From Sipunculus nudus (Eukaryota; Annelida; Sipuncula; Golfingiida; Sipunculidae), in the NCBI GenBank assembly GCA_026874595.1, contig CM049307.1:33522862-33586861 (forward strand): 64,000 nt of DNA, given 5' to 3'. The position numbers and the translations under genes are program-made. This document shows positions 21,101 to 34,830 of the stretch, one piece after another (position 1 is the stretch's first letter; each line of letters starts with the position of its first letter). A model generated the notes under the pieces. It was given only the letters and a program-made list of their open reading frames with translations. It made no database searches and had not been told where the DNA came from.

Positions 21101-24100
21101 TTCAATCACTGAAAAAAAGTAGTTCATTATAATTATTTCACCTACTTTATTTGTAGCCATGTGTAGTTATTTCAAGCAGGAAATTTCCTTAGTCAAATGG
21201 ATAGTATCCTTGAATGTAAAATTAAAAGAAATTAATCTAGCCAATTCCTTTGCATTTCATAGAATTTTGAGTACTTAGCAAGATATTAAGAGTTAGTATA
21301 AACCTGTGTATAAATTTTCTCTATCCACTTTTACCAGACATGTACCCAGAATTTTTTAAAGAGTTTCTTTTATTGGTAAACTGGTTTCTCATGCCAGTAA
21401 GGTCTTCTTTGTGCCTTTTATGATTCTGTGATCACTTGTTGCATCCCTCCAAGAGTGAGTGCAAACCACATCATATCGTGACATGGCTAGAACTTGATCC
21501 TTTTGTGCTTAAACTGTTAAGATCCTTGATCCTTTCTGCTGAAACATTGTTCCTCTCAAGGCCAGCGTTCCATTATAGGTACAAATGTTAATTATTCTCT
21601 GTCATTGTTTACTCAAAGTCCTTTGATACATAACTGTCAGCTCTGATATCACATTCAAAATCAGAATGACCAAGTAAAATCTATCAAAGAGGAAAAGTCT
21701 TCCTTTTCTCAATTTACATTTAGGTTATATGCTGTTTCCCTTGTATTGAATCTATTTATAGTTATGAAGTGCTTAATCTCTCATTTCCTTACACTGGTTG
21801 AATCAGGACTTAACACCTTCCTGACCAATGTTTGTAAACCTAAAAATTCAGAAAAAAGTCATAAATTTAAAATATGAAATTTATATCATGAACAATTTTG
21901 AATATTCAGAAAATGTTTTTAAAAAAGTTATAAAGATGTCATCAAATTCAAATTATTAATAGTTTTGAAATTCTCACATCATTCTTCTATTTTTTGTTGA
22001 AAATTAGAAATCTATAGCTGTTGAATGATTATGTAAACAATAGTTTACTAATAAACAGCATACAACTTTAGAGAAATAATATGCAACATAATTCTGAAGT
22101 ACAGAAATCATGAAAATGTCTTGAAATTTTTATCTGATGACTGTATGGATCCTGCTTATTTAATCCTAACTATCTTCTGATTCAAACACTCAACTGAATC
22201 TGGGCTCATGAATTTTCAATAGAATTATGGGTGTTCCCCTTGATACATAGCAACATCCGGGCCTGTAACTTTGTTTTGTCTAAATCTACCCTTTTATAGT
22301 AGGGCTGACAGTTTGCTTATTATTATCTAGTTCTTGTCTGAATCTTCTCTTCTCAACCACTGGTTAATCAATTAATCTTGGTTTTATTTCCAAATTGTTT
22401 CATCCCTTTTTTTATGGACTCTTACAGTTCCAATAGCATTCATTTGGCATTTTCAGCTGAACTGATGACTTCTGAACTCCTTTTAACTCTGAAGTCTTGA
22501 ATTGCACCCTGTGTTCTTGGCTTTTTGTACTCTGCCAGTATAGATTTGTCTGCAGTATGATGATTGGTTTGGTTACCAAATACCAACCAGGTGTTGTGTT
22601 AGGTACAGGTAGTCTCCTGTCTGAAATACACCACAGTAAACAAGTCCCTTAATAATAATGGATAAACCACTGATGTTCCTGTAATGCTTGCTGATAAAAC
22701 AGTTAATTAATCTGAACAATCCATCACAAAAAGGTTGTTTCATCTTACAATACTGTATGTGTACAATTTGTACAAAGCACCTTTTTCTGATACAACTTTA
22801 GCTTAGTCTGTTTTTACAGTATTTTATCCCTCATATGTGACTTGGTCACTTGAAAGAACCTAGTGCTTTAGGAGGGAATAGGCTGAGGACGTTGCAATAA
22901 GCTCCAGACCCCCCACCTATTGCCGTTCCTTGAAATTTATGACAGCCAATCAGCAGAGCCCAGAGTACTGACCTGTGTTACATCACAACAACATTAGTTT
23001 AAAAAAACATGAGGAACACATGCAGGGTAACACCACCTGTGTCAATAAGACCCAGAGATGTTTTATTAGCTTTTTCACCAGTTGCTAGCCAGCGATCTCA
23101 CCCAGCCTTGGTCTAGCTTTAAACAAACTACAGGCAGCTAGTTCCCTGTCCGGCTTCTGTTTTACAACTCTCAAGGGTCTGGTCCAGAAATATTGTGAGG
23201 TTAATGTTTCATATTTTGGTAATGTGAAGGTGAGGCTGGGGGTCCATGAATCAGCATCATCCACATCTCTCTAGCAGCATCTGCATCTTCCAGCATCTGT
23301 CAGAAGTCCACCTGTGGCACCAAGTCCCAGCCAGGCGCCTACAGTGCTGATCACATTAACCAGCCACCACTGTACATGTCTTATGTATATGTGCCTTCCG
23401 GTGGAAATTCCAGATCCTTACTCCCAACTGTACTACTGGTGCTGATATAATTCCCAGTCACTCGATTCCTGACTGTGTCCCTATACATCACTGTTACTAT
23501 TACTTTTTAGGAAGTCCATTATATTTAGTAGTACTGAGGTTTGTGATTGTCTTCATTCTATTTCCCAGTTATTACTTTACCATGTAATAAATAACAAAGA
23601 TGTCAGCCCCAGGGTCTTGCTTTTTGGTATTTATGTTATTGTGATATTTTATTCTTTATTCTCAAGAGTCGGGTCTGTCCATATAAAACAGAAGAAGTAT
23701 ATATGTTTACCAGATTTTTTTCTCTTAGCTACATTGAATCTGACAGTGTTTATCATTCTGCAACAATATAATCTGTTACATGTTTTTAACCATCACACTG
23801 CAGTGTTCATAAGACATTTGTTTACACAGGTAATTATTGTTTTTCTCTTATTTATTTGTGAGTTTTGCTGAATTCTTAGTCTTAATTATGTGACCTGGTT
23901 AACAGATATGCAGAACTGGGGATTTATAATTTGTTTAATACATTAAATGTGTCATTCCTGAATCATATGTTGACACACAGTGCAAATCTCATGTGACCAG
24001 CAGGTTTTATATTATACATGTATGTCAGAAACTTTATTTCTGGCCTGAATTTATATTTTTAAAAAGATACAGAGTTTTAGCCATTTCATTTAATTGCTGT

Positions 24101-27100
24101 TTGATAGTAGTATAAGTAAATCATAATCTCTTCAGGCCATTGCAGTAAAGTTAACACTTAACAATAATGAAATGAATAACTTCAATTGAGCTTATTGGTT
24201 TAATGTTTTTAATCTTTTGTTGATGAGGCAGAGAAAATAGTCAAGTGACCGGTCACATGTATGGTCACATGGATACAGTTACACTTAACATTCCCCAGGG
24301 TTACTTCAGTCACACACTCTCATGTATTGAATTAGTGGAGTTATGTACACAGTTTATAAAACATTTGTTCCAGCAGCTTACTGGTCATGTAAGCAATCTG
24401 GACACCTGCAACATCAAACAATTCAGATTCATCCATCAATTTACTAAGGCTGAGTCTAACTGCCCTAACCCTGCAGCTGCTTGTCCAGAAAGGCCAGACA
24501 GGAGTTGACCAAAGGTCACTGATTGGTCATTACATTTCATGGCTGGCTGATGGTGACCACAGATGCTTTTTCTGGAGATGTCTTATGGAGTTTTGGATTC
24601 CACAGAAGCTGGAAGTTATTAAATGAACAGACACTGATTTGACCAGAAGTCATGCTGAATCGGTCATTTCCTGTATTGCATTTCATAGCCACAGGGGTTT
24701 GTCAGCCCTAAAGAGGTTACATCTTTTAATACCAGCTTCCTGTTGTCTATCTTTTTTGTTACTGTTCATTAAATACAGCTCCATAAGTCAGGCTGTAGTT
24801 ATGTTTATGTGCTCTTGAATACTGAAATTCCCAGCTATGTATAGAACCCAAGGAAGAGGTTTTAATTTGTACGTCATTAACTTAGTGATCAATGTTGTAC
24901 TGGAATAGACAGGTGAAACGTGTCAGAATGACTCATTTGCATCAAAATACTGTTATTAGTGCATAGATATCATGTATTTTTCATGCCTTTAACAGACAAA
25001 GGTTTGTTGTGCATTGTGACATCAAATATTTTGTAACTTTTTACTGCTACATTAGGCTCAGAATTTTCTTTTATTCTTATGCATCATGGAATAAAATCTC
25101 CATATTCTTTATCATATTCTAGCTCATTTACTAAGGGACTTAGCTCATTTGCTAAGTTAATTAAAGGTCCCTAGTGCAGTCACAGCCACCACTTTCAAAG
25201 AGAAAATGGTGACACTGGCCTTATCCAAACCTCAGAAATTCAAAAATAATATTAGGTCAAAAGAATAATTCAGATGAGCATATATCCAAATTCAGTTGGA
25301 TAGTCCTGAAATTTTCATCTGAGTGTTCCAGAAGAAGAAGAGTGGTTGTCCTCAGTTCAGAAGTATCAAGATTCTCACACAGACAAAATGCTTAACTCCA
25401 GCAGTGCTTTAGAGACTTGGTGTAATGACCTCTGGTTTTATTTCTAGCCCCCATTCATAGTAAAACAATCTGGATGGTTAAATTATATCAATTGGTCACT
25501 CTCATCACCACTTAGTAGCAATTAATCAGTGCATGGACCTATCTTAAGTAAAACAAAAAGGAAAGGAAAAAAATACCCTAAAATGAATATAGATGTTGTG
25601 GTGGTAAAATATAACAGGTGACAGTTGGACACTGATACCAGCTCAGCACATGGAGCCTTGCATCATTGCAGCATGCTTTATATTCCGGTGTGTTAAACTT
25701 TTTCTCTACCTCCCTCTGTGCAGGCCTGTTGCTCTTTTGTTGCTAATAACAAGCTGAAATAGCAGAAGGACTAAGATATCCTACAATGTCAATGAGGAAT
25801 CATAATCATTATGGTAGACGCCTGATGGTCTGAGTGTACCCCAGCCCAGGTCGTGAGGAAGGCTCAAGCATAAAAACATGAAACTGTAACCAGAGCTTTG
25901 CGACAGTGACTTCCTGTTCATGCCATAACTCTGGAATCCTTTCCCCTGACACGAGAATACTGTGGTGGCTCACAAATACGTGAGATTAATTTTGGCGATT
26001 TTCCATTTTCATTGTTTCTTGAGGGTTCAATTTTCACAACCTTACCATGCAGAAACCAATACAAAGATCATTAAAATATGGATTATTTTGTCACAAACTG
26101 GACACTGACGGGACATTACTTATTGACAGACATTATGAAATATCTCATCATTTATCATATCACTCAAGTTTTATGTGTTACTTAAAAGATATGTAATTAT
26201 TTATAATATCCACCTTTTTAATATTTTTATTAGCTTATATAATTTAAACTTACAGCCACATTTTTTAAACATCATTTGAGCAAACATGGATATGTCCAGC
26301 CCAGGTAAAAATTAACCTGTCCAGGTGAATAAAGGCCCTATATAGTTTATCTGGTCCTGGTGTTATTTGACTTGAATGAGGCCCCAGTAATGCTGGTCCC
26401 ATCACAAATACAGGTCTTTGCTAGTGCTGTAACAGCCTTCATATCAAGGTCCATTCCTGTGGATGTAGCCTGCACCATACTCATACTAACCCCCTATTAA
26501 CCTGTCCTAGACAGTCTATTTACTAGCTTGCCCTGTGCCCCCATCTGGATAGGGTCAAGCCACAAGGAGAGTCTCCCAAGAAATGTCAAATTACTTCAAG
26601 GAAGCGTGGGAACCAAAGAACTCTGTACCATTTCAGATTAACGGTCTAGACTGTCTTTCTGATGACTCAACACATAACCTTTTGATTTGTATACCAGGGG
26701 AAACCAAACTTTTTATATATGTTGTTCTCCTTGTTTTATTGGATCTCACATCTTAGCCAGTGCTGGCTTTATTGAAGCCTAGCTGTGTCATAAAAACCAT
26801 TGAACACTTCCGTAGATGCAGACATTCGTTGTTCTTTACATGTTCTTTGTTATAAGTTTTATTTTAAGTGGTTTTGAACATTGCCCTTAGGTGGCACTGA
26901 CAGCTGAAGTTGACTATGAAGGCATAAAGTGTCATTTTGGATGCTCTGTTTTCTAAGGCACTCCAAAGGTCTCCATGTACAATCCTCGCTGTACCACAAA
27001 AGCTAAAAATGAGTCTTCATTGTTATCACCCTGTTAATTAGAGTCTTAAAAATGATAGTTACATAAACAAGGTTCGATAATAACACTTCATAATTGTATG

Positions 27101-27659
27101 ACTTTTCTAATATTCATTCAGTAGATGCACCATATGTGGTTCTGCTATCAAAATTTTAGTGTTTTACTTTTAGAGCTTTTACCTATTATTCTTATGGCAA
27201 TGAAGGCAGCTGAGTGTATTGGTAGGTTAGGGATTGAACTGATTAGTCTGTTTAGTCTATGACCAGGTTCTGTAACATATCTTGTGCTTTTACAGGCCTG
27301 GTTGGCCTGTTCCCAGTTAAATGAAATATTAAAGATGTAGCACATGAGTGCGAATCATTCCATAAAATATTGATTGTACTGTAGTGGTAATTTTTTTCTC
27401 TATGTCAGGATTAGTATAAAATAATGTATGTTCTTCACCATAATCACAGGTCATGTAACCTGCAAACTTCACATAGTATATTTTCAGATTTAAAAAATAA
27501 AATTTTAAATGTACAAATTAAGTTTAATTATAAAGTTACAATGCATGACCCCCTAATATTCTAGAAAAAAGATTCTTAGGCAAGATGAACAGTTTTTACC
27601 AAATTTGTTTATGTTGATCCAGGGCTAAATTTGACACTGGATTATGTGTCCTGGACGCA
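18101..27659. other. Intronic stretch with no recognised elements
   Basis: Read on both strands; no exon, tRNA-like promoter or clear repeat family was recognised. Small local duplications exist, such as TTAGCTCATTT(A/G)CTAAG at about 25123-25158. Open frames at 20048-20528, 23617 and 24245 have no recognisable domain. Confidence 0.5.
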
Positions 27660-27675
27660 CCCCCCCCCCCCCCCC
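27660..27675. repeat. C16 homopolymer
   Basis: An uninterrupted run of 16 C following GGACGCA. Confidence 0.95.
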
Positions 27676-27770
27676 AATTAACCTAAAACCAAACAGCAAA
27701 CCTCTGCCTCCCTATTTATTTTAAGCTCATGTGCATGAAAGTCTAAGATGAACCAAGATCATGCAATGCC

Positions 27771-27848
27771 AGACTCAAACTAGTGCCTTCCAGTACACTG
27801 GATTATAAATCCAGACAAATATAATGACCACAGGACCACAAAACTGGT
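27771..27848 (-). mobile_element. tRNA-derived SINE head fragment (Ile-TAT-like)
   Basis: The minus strand contains a perfect anticodon arm, CTGGA / TTTATAA / TCCAG (anticodon TAT), preceded by GTGGTCCTGTGGTCA, which resembles a D-arm. It is followed by CTAGTTTGAGTCTGG, a decayed T-arm and B-box. The acceptor stem does not pair, so it is a remnant rather than a working tRNA. It differs from the two SINE copies at 29.7 and 31.3 kb. Confidence 0.45.
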
Positions 27849-28449
27849 CGTTTGATGGTAACAACTGGTATTTATATCTGGTATATAATATTTGTTCCTT
27901 CCTCTAGCTATTTTCAGTGGCATTGTTTGCCTTTAATCATAGGTTCATTCACATATGGAGCATTATCCAATTTTTTGTTCAGCTGTCTTTAATATGGACA
28001 CATCAACCACACTTCAGTTGCTTTTTCCTGTCATGACTGATGGTGACATTATAATGCCTTTGGCAAGGATACTTTCATTTCTCATCATGTTGGCCCAGTG
28101 TTCTTTTAATCTGTAAACAGCCCATGAACAAATGAGCACATCACAGTTATTAAAGTGCCACCATCTTTACAGTTTGGCACCTATTATCACATAGGACACC
28201 AATTAGACACTCTACAAAGTGATTAAGGACTTTCATTTTTTTTATCTTGTTGAGGTTGTACAGTTCCATGATAGTTGTTCAACATCACAGGAAGCTGTGG
28301 TTGTTTACTCACCCTGTACAGCAGAGGTTTGATTCATCTGATAATTTGGTAGGCCAGTAGGGCCTCCCTGTCTTGGAGACCATGCAGCTGACCTATTTGT
28401 TAGAAAACCTGTGAGTTAGCAATGGCACAGCGTCTCCGTGGTCCATATG

Positions 28450-29640
28450 CCGACATCCATATTTTAATCCATGCTATCTCAAAAACAGTTGGAGCTAGCA
28501 GGGCCAAATTTTATGGAAGAATCAGTCACGTGTCAAACTTATAGGGTTGAGCTGATTTTGGCGCCGTCTGCATTTATCTGCATTTTACAGGAAAAAGCTA
28601 AAAAATTTTTAAATCTTCTCCTCGGAAACTTTCCAGCCAAATTGTTCAGTATTTAACAGAAATAAGTCCAGAAGCAATCTCTCTCAATTTTGAATGGTTC
28701 CAGTTCGATGATTTTGGGGCGGAGTTCAGGAAGCTGAACTTGGTCATTTGGCCAATAAAGCATACTAAAATGACAGTCTCAGAAACAGCTGGAGCTATCA
28801 TCACAAAATTTTTGCAAAAATGTTGGTCACATGACATATTTAAAAATGAGGTATTGGTGGCGCCACCTGCATCAGCTTTGTGTGTGTGTGGGGGGGGGGG
28901 GGGGAGGGGGTCATCAGTACATTAACAGATAATTTCTCAGACAAGCAGGAGCTGGCATCCCCAATTTTTATGAAAAATTTGTTGCATGTCAAATGTTGTG
29001 GTATTGAGCTTTTTGTGGTGCCACCTGCATCATCTTACATTTTATTGGAAAAAGCTGGAAAAACTTCTTCAGTGAAATCATTCAGCCAAATTGTTTAATA
29101 TTTGAAAGAAATCATACTAGCGATGACTCTCTTGAGTTTGTTCAAATGGTAAATGGTTTGGGTTCAATGAATTTGGCCTACTTACAGGAATTTGAACTTA
29201 ATCATTTGGCTAGCAGAGTTACAGGAATATGAACTTAATCATTTTGCTAAGTAAGCATTCTAAGAAAACTATCTCAGAAACAATAGGAGCTAGCATCACC
29301 AAGTTTGGGCAAATATTGGTTAATGACTCATTTGAAATTGAGGTTTTTGTGGCGCCACTCCCATCAACCTGTTTTTTACGGGTAAAAACCTTGTAATTTT
29401 AGCCTCTCAGGTTTTTATTTTGAAGATATTTTATGATGATACTGTCAAGCTGAATTGTTTAATTTTTCACAAGAATTATCCTAGGGTAGGGTTCTCTCAA
29501 ATGTATAAGAATAGATTGAGTGCATTGATTTATGGTAGATTCATAGAAAGCTGAAGTTGGTATTGTGGCCAAGTAAGCCTATATCAAATGAAGGCTGCAA
29601 AAGTCTTCTTCTGCAAACCTGTTGTTTCAATTTTGTAACA
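28450..29640 (+). repeat. Diverged tandem repeat, unit about 300 bp
   Basis: Blocks recur in the same order: TCTCARAAACAGYTGGAGCT, then a CACAAATTT-type stretch, then TGGCGCCACCTGCATC, then a TTTACGGGAAAAA-type stretch. The GGAGCTRGCATC anchor occurs at 28491, 28791, 28948 and 29286. The irregular 157-bp step reflects a truncated unit interrupted by the G-run at 28890-28910. The units carry the GGCGCCACC core discussed in the findings. Confidence 0.7.
28890..28910. repeat. G-run (G15 A G5)
   Basis: A TG dinucleotide run passes into 15 G, one A and 5 more G inside the tandem array. Confidence 0.95.
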
Positions 29641-29667
29641 CTGTACAAAAATTATTTTTTGGTTTTC

Positions 29668-30031
29668 AAACCAGCTTCTGTGGCTCAGGGGTAGAGCACA
29701 GGACTCAAAGCCAGGAGATTGTGGGTTTGAATCTCAGCCGAGGCGGTGAGGTTTTTCAGAGTCGGTCCCCACCCAGGGTGAGCACTCTGCAGTCTTAATG
29801 GAAAGGCTGTGCCCCACAGCTGTGTATCATTCACATACGAGTGCATCTTTGGCGGTTCCTCGGTGTTAAGATGCCAGGATACAAAATAAATACAATTGGA
29901 AGTGAGTGCTACCACCCGGTCAAGTAGTCCTAAACCAAAATGGAAACTCTGCAGATGTACATACTTAGGTAAAGAATTAGACAAGTCAGCATTAAAAAAT
30001 GGAGGGGTTTACCTCCACCAAAAAAAAAAAA
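29668..30031 (+). mobile_element. tRNA-derived SINE, copy 1
   Basis: The head reads TCTGTGGCTCAGGGGTAGAG (A-box TGGCTCAGGGG), then ACTCAAAGCCAGGAG, then GTGGGTTTGAATCTC (B-box GGTTTGAATCT). A tRNA-unrelated body of about 270 bp follows, ending in an A-rich tail near 30031. The body matches 31318-31660 block by block, for example GCCCCAC, CACTC/CATTC, GAGTGC/GAGTTCG, TTCCTYGGTG and CTGCAGATGTACA. Two independent copies with the same head and body establish a SINE family rather than a tRNA gene. Confidence 0.82.
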
Positions 30032-30369
30032 ACTGTTGTTTCATTTTTGTTACACTGCACAAAAATTATTTTTAGGTAGCCTTTGTTCAATTTTACTTTT
30101 GTGGCTGAAATATTGGACCTTTAACAAAGAAAGGACTTTCAGATTCTTTAGTAAAACAATGCTAGTAAATTTATTGTAGTAACAGATTGAGCTCTGTTGG
30201 TATATAGGCAGAGCTGTACAGGCAACATAAATAATTGGTGTCCATATCCAATTTATGTGCAAGATAAATCCATGAATAAATCATATCTGTAATCTGATTT
30301 TGATTTCAAAAGGCCAACGTTATTATTCTAAACATTTTTGATAAAAAAAGCATTGTAGCCAAAGTCTTT

Positions 30370-30600
30370 TAGTATTTCTAAACAGATTTGACAACAGACC
30401 AAGATTTTGCCTGTATCTGTAAATAGCTTGGCAGACTGCAAACTATTTCTGTTTTGGCAACAGGCCAAGTTTCAGTCTGTATCTATATATAGCTTTGGCA
30501 GACTGCCAACTGTATGAGATTAGGCAAGAGGTCAAGAGTTCAGTCAGTGCAGTCTGGTACAGGTCAAGTGTTCACTCAGTGCAGTAGCTACACCTGTCAT
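30370..30600 (+). repeat. Local diverged duplications
   Basis: GACAACAGACCAAG...CTGTATCTG...GGCAGACTGC is repeated as GGCAACAGGCCAAG...CTGTATCTA...GGCAGACTGC about 85 bp later. Next to it, GGTCAAGAGTTCAGTCAGTG and GGTCAAGTGTTCACTCAGTG form a roughly 33-bp direct repeat. Confidence 0.6.
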
Positions 30601-30649
30601 TTTGCCACCATTGACTTAGGGGCAACTGCCTTCCTTAGCTGAGCTTTGT

Positions 30650-31065
30650 CAGCTGAATGGACCCAACTCAAGAGAAGTTTGATGTATCTGCTTGAAATAT
30701 TAGCATGTCCATGCATCTTAGATGGCTTTTTCCTTCACAAGACTCGCCACCTACCATGATATTTGCACAGTGTATGTCCCTGCTTATTTCTCAGGGGGAA
30801 TTAGATATATCAGCCTGAAATTGTGCATATCTGTACATCTCAGATAGCTTTATCATAAACTAGATTTGTGGTGCCATCTACAATAGTTCATGGGTTTCAT
30901 GCGTCAGTGCACATAACTCACTTGTTGTTTGAAGTATGTGCCAGAAATTTTACATGTCCATACGTTTCTGATGGCATCCTCATACACAAAACTGATGGTG
31001 CCACCTACAATCATTTTTGTGTTGTGTACATCCATGCCAGTATTTCAGGTGTAACGTTTGTTTAA
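30650..31065 (+). repeat. Diverged tandem repeat, unit about 125 bp
   Basis: Three copies contain a CATGTCCATGCATCT variant (about 30705, 30826 and 30954), then ...GATGGC/GATAGC..., then a TGGTGCCACCTACAAT variant. The last two units are best preserved. Copies retain the GCCACCT core shared with other repeats in the window. Confidence 0.55.
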
Positions 31066-31317
31066 TTGGTGCTTGTACTCAGGTTCAAAATGTTTAGTAC
31101 TTGCTTTGTACATGTATGTGTCACACATGTACTTGAAAAGTAATCAAGTGCTTTTCCAATAATGGTCAAGCATGTTATCTTGGAAGCATTATACCTGATG
31201 TATATCCAATTGCACAGATTTGCCTTAGGCCTATAGGCCTTGTTTCAGAATTATATGATGGTTTCTTATTGATCCTCAACAATGCAGCTGTACTTCTTTA
31301 TGTAACAAATAATCATA

Positions 31318-31660
31318 AGGTTGCCCGGTTCTAGGGGAAGAGCACAGGACTCAAAGCCATGGTGAGTGCCCTGCAAGCATAATGGGATGGTCATGCCCCA
31401 CGGGCATGTTTCACTCACAAAAGAGTTCGCCTTTGGAGGGTTCCTTGGTGGTATGACCCACCAATGGGGAATGTTTCCTACCCAGGGCCTGCAAGGACAG
31501 TAGTCACCAGGCCTGATTAACACCAGGATATAAAAATGAGAGGAAGCGTTTGCCTACTGTATGCCTTGGCATGTAGTCCTAAATTGGAAAGGAATTCTGC
31601 AGATGTACACACTTAGTTAAGCTAGCATTAAAGATTAGAAGCAGTCCCCTCCAACAACAA
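31318..31660 (+). mobile_element. tRNA-derived SINE, copy 2
   Basis: This is the same family as 29668-30031. The head is damaged: TTCTAGGGGAAGAGCACAGG keeps the AGAGCACAGGACTCAAAGCCA block but lacks the B-box region. The body and 3' end (CTGCAGATGTACACACTTAG, then AGCATTAAA) are well preserved. The headless state means it is inactive. Confidence 0.75.
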
Positions 31661-32979
31661 ACAGTAATCATAATATTTGACAGTTTTGAAGTTTTGATAA
31701 ATCTCTGAGAACACTGTGAACTTGTTAGTTAGTATTCATCAGGAAACCAAAATTTAATCAAATTCACCAGACAATTGACTAAAATTTACCAGGCTCATAT
31801 AACTACAAATACTACAGGCTTCAGATCTATGGTTCCATTATAATCTACTCCCTGCTTTAGTGAAAGCATGTGTTTTTGAATGTACATAATAAGGGATGCT
31901 ATCTCTGGATCCCCCACTGTGTGATGTAATATAACCCTTTGACATGAAGCCATAGAAATAAAGACTGCCAGAAAAAAAAAGAAAGGCAATTTCCTACACA
32001 AGGCTAGTACCTGTACAGTAAGCTAATACTTCTATCAGTGGATATCAAATGATGACCTTAATAGCATGCAAGACTGGATACCTGATTCCAGTATGTTAAG
32101 GTTTTAGAAGATCCCTGGAAGACAAGTCTTTGAGCCACTTTAACACATTTGCCATTTCACTAAGTCATTGTTCATTACAGGGAAGACAACCTACCCTCAC
32201 ACGGTCTGAAATAAGTCACCACCCATTAAGACTAAGCGCTTAAACTGTCGAAAGACAGAGAAAAATTGTTCATATACTCATACACAAGAAACTGATTGAA
32301 CATAAAGCATGTCTTGCTTGAGGTTTGTTCAGTCCTTGAGCTGCCTGCAATTATGCAGTGTTCACAACTGTGCTTTGCAGTTGGTATTATTCAGGAATCT
32401 GACATGTACAGAGACATTATGTATGTGTATTGTAGCATAATCTATTCCCTCATGAACACAGTGCCTTGCTGATCACAACTACTTTTTAAGCTGTCATTCT
32501 AACGAGAGACCAGGTAGCCTAGTAATGTGTGGTATATGTGGACTATTATGCTCAGCTTCAGAGGAGCCTTTTATTTATACGTAAAATGACAGAAACCTGC
32601 CACAACCAAATGAACATCCATTACATGCTCCAAATCCTGAAGGTGTTGTCCTTTTGTACTGTGGTAAATGGCGAGAAATGCAGTGTAAACAGATATGCAT
32701 CTGTGTGTTTTTATCTGGTAATTTGATTGTTTCACGCAGATTAAATTGATAATTTTGTTAATACAGTAATACATGACTGTATTGTTGCTGCATGGTTCTC
32801 AAAGTAGCAACCTAGCTATAATGGTGACCTCATGTTCACCTCAAAACAGTCCCTCACCTGCATATTCTGCAACTAAAATCAGAAAAAAATAGAATACGGG
32901 TAGTCGACAAGTGACTACATGTATCCGCCAAAACCAGTTGGGACGGGTGAAGTGAGGCATGGATTGAGTGTCAAGGGGA
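31661..32979. other. Intronic stretch, nothing recognised
   Basis: No element or exon recognised. Confidence 0.5.
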
Positions 32980-34480
32980 AATAGAGAGAGCTGGACCTGG
33001 AATCTTCTCACTTTACATCCAGAGAGGTCCATGTAAAGTTTCCTTGGAAACCTAGAATTAGGTCTCTAATACCCATATTCTTCAAGCTATGGGGCTCCGA
33101 AGTACCCCCTAGAATAATAAAAAATTTGATACAAAAGCTCAAATATCTGAACAACTAATGCATTGATCATGATGATTCTTTGCATGGATATTGATCAGGC
33201 AGTGATTCATCAGTTTCTGCAGACTGGTGCCGCCATCTGTATTTTTTTTCTTTTTTTTTACGATTTTTTTTCTCTATTTTGAGACCTTAAAAGATGCCGT
33301 CATCTGTTAACAGGGCACAATCATAAACTCCTGACCTGGAATCTTCTTATTGTACATCCAGATAGGTCCATGAAAAGTTTCCTTGGATAAATGGAATTAG
33401 GTCTCTGTTACTGATATTCTTCAAGCTATGGGAATCTCAAGTACACCCACTCCCCCCCCCCCCCCCCAATTACGAAAAATTTGATACAAAGGCTCAAGTA
33501 TCTTAACAACTAATGCATTGATCACCATGATTATTTGCATGGAGATTGATCATGGGGTGTTACATCATTATTTGCAGAATGGTGGCCCCACCTGTATTTT
33601 TTTATTTTTTACGATTTATTCCTTTCTTTGAGACCTTAAAAGATGCTGTCATCTGTTAACAGGGCACAAGTCGTAACAACTAGACTTAGAATCTTCTGTC
33701 TTGACATGCAGGGAGGCCCTTGAAAAGTCTCCTTGGAATCCTGGAATTAGAATAATAGAAATTTTTATACAAAAGCTCCAGTATCTGAACAACTGTTGCA
33801 TTGATCACCCTGATTCTTTGCATGCATATTCATCTTGGAGTGTTTCATCAGTTCTTGGGGACTGGTGGCACCACCTTAATTTTTTTTTTAATTTTAACAC
33901 ATTTTTTTCTCTATTTTTTAGACCTTCAAAGATGTGATCGTCTGTTAACTTGGCACAAATTGTAACCAATGGTCCTAGAATCTTCAAACTTGACATCCAG
34001 GGAGGTCTGTGAAAAATATCCTTGGAGACTTGAAATTAGGTCTCTGTTACCCATATTCTCTGAGCTATTGGGCTTATAAGCACACCCCAGCATAATTAAA
34101 AATTTGATACCAAAGCAGGGCATAAATCATAAACATTGGACCTGGAATCTTCTAACCTAAAATCCAGGGAGGTCTATGAAAAGTCTCCTTGGAAACGTGA
34201 ATTTAGGTCTCATTGATTATCAATGGCCAAGTATTACTTCATCTGTTACCTATATTTTCTGAGCTATGGGGCTTATAAGCACCCCTCAAAATAATTGAAA
34301 TTTGATTAAAAAGTTGGGCCCAGGATCTTCTAACTTGACATCCTGGGAACTCCTCAAAAGTTCTTCCCAGAAACATGAAATTGGGTCACAGTGACCTTTA
34401 TTATCAGAGTTTTGGCGTATGTTTGAGCACCCCAGAAATAATGCAAAAACCACACAAAAATTGCCAGATTCCTCATGAAA
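32980..34480 (+). repeat. Diverged tandem array, unit about 340 bp
   Basis: About six full or truncated units contain the ordered blocks GGACCTGGAATCTTCT, ACATCCAGGGAGGTC, CTCCTTGGAAAC, AATTAGGTCTCTGTTACC, GAGCTATGGGGCTTATAAGC, AATTAAAAATTTGATAC, TGCATTGATCACCATGATTC and ACTGGTGGCGCCACCTGT. The ACATCCAGGGAGG-type anchor falls near 33012, 33352, 33702, 33991, 34160 and 34335. A C16 run at 33452-33467 sits between the AGCACCCC and AATTA blocks of one unit. Another copy of the same unit lies at 54130-54640. Confidence 0.78.
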
Positions 34481-34559
34481 GGCTGGTTGGATTGTCATCA
34501 AATTTGTTGTGCTTATGGGTCTTGATGAACTTAAGCTAATATGCATGAACAATAATGCC

Positions 34560-34830
34560 ACCTACATTAACTTAATTAGTTGTCTGTGCAAGGACATATT
34601 ATCAACATGTCAGTTGGCTTAGCGTCATGACCCATAGGTCACTTGTTAATGTATGTTATAAAGCTAAACAAGGGCTACATTTGTGCGTAATATTTTTCCT
34701 GATTGGTCAAACCAGTCCGAAGATATGTGGGTTAATGTGTCAAAACAGACACACAGATGGACGCACTGGAGAGAGGAAAGGTCAGAGGTCAACGCAAAAT
34801 ATTTTGGCACCAGTTCACATGTGACCCGAT
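34560..34830 (+). repeat. Dispersed-repeat fragment with a DR1 site
   Basis: The text GTCATGACCCATAGGTCACTTGTT and the following AAAGGTCAGAGGTCAACGC block resemble the ends of other elements in the window. AGGTCAGAGGTCA at 34779-34791 is a direct repeat of AGGTCA with one-base spacing. Ends are not defined. Confidence 0.4.

Noticed and set aside
29680..29750. A tRNA gene suggested by A-box and B-box sequences
   Set aside because: The anticodon and acceptor arms do not fold properly, and a second copy with the same non-tRNA body lies at 31318, so it is a SINE.
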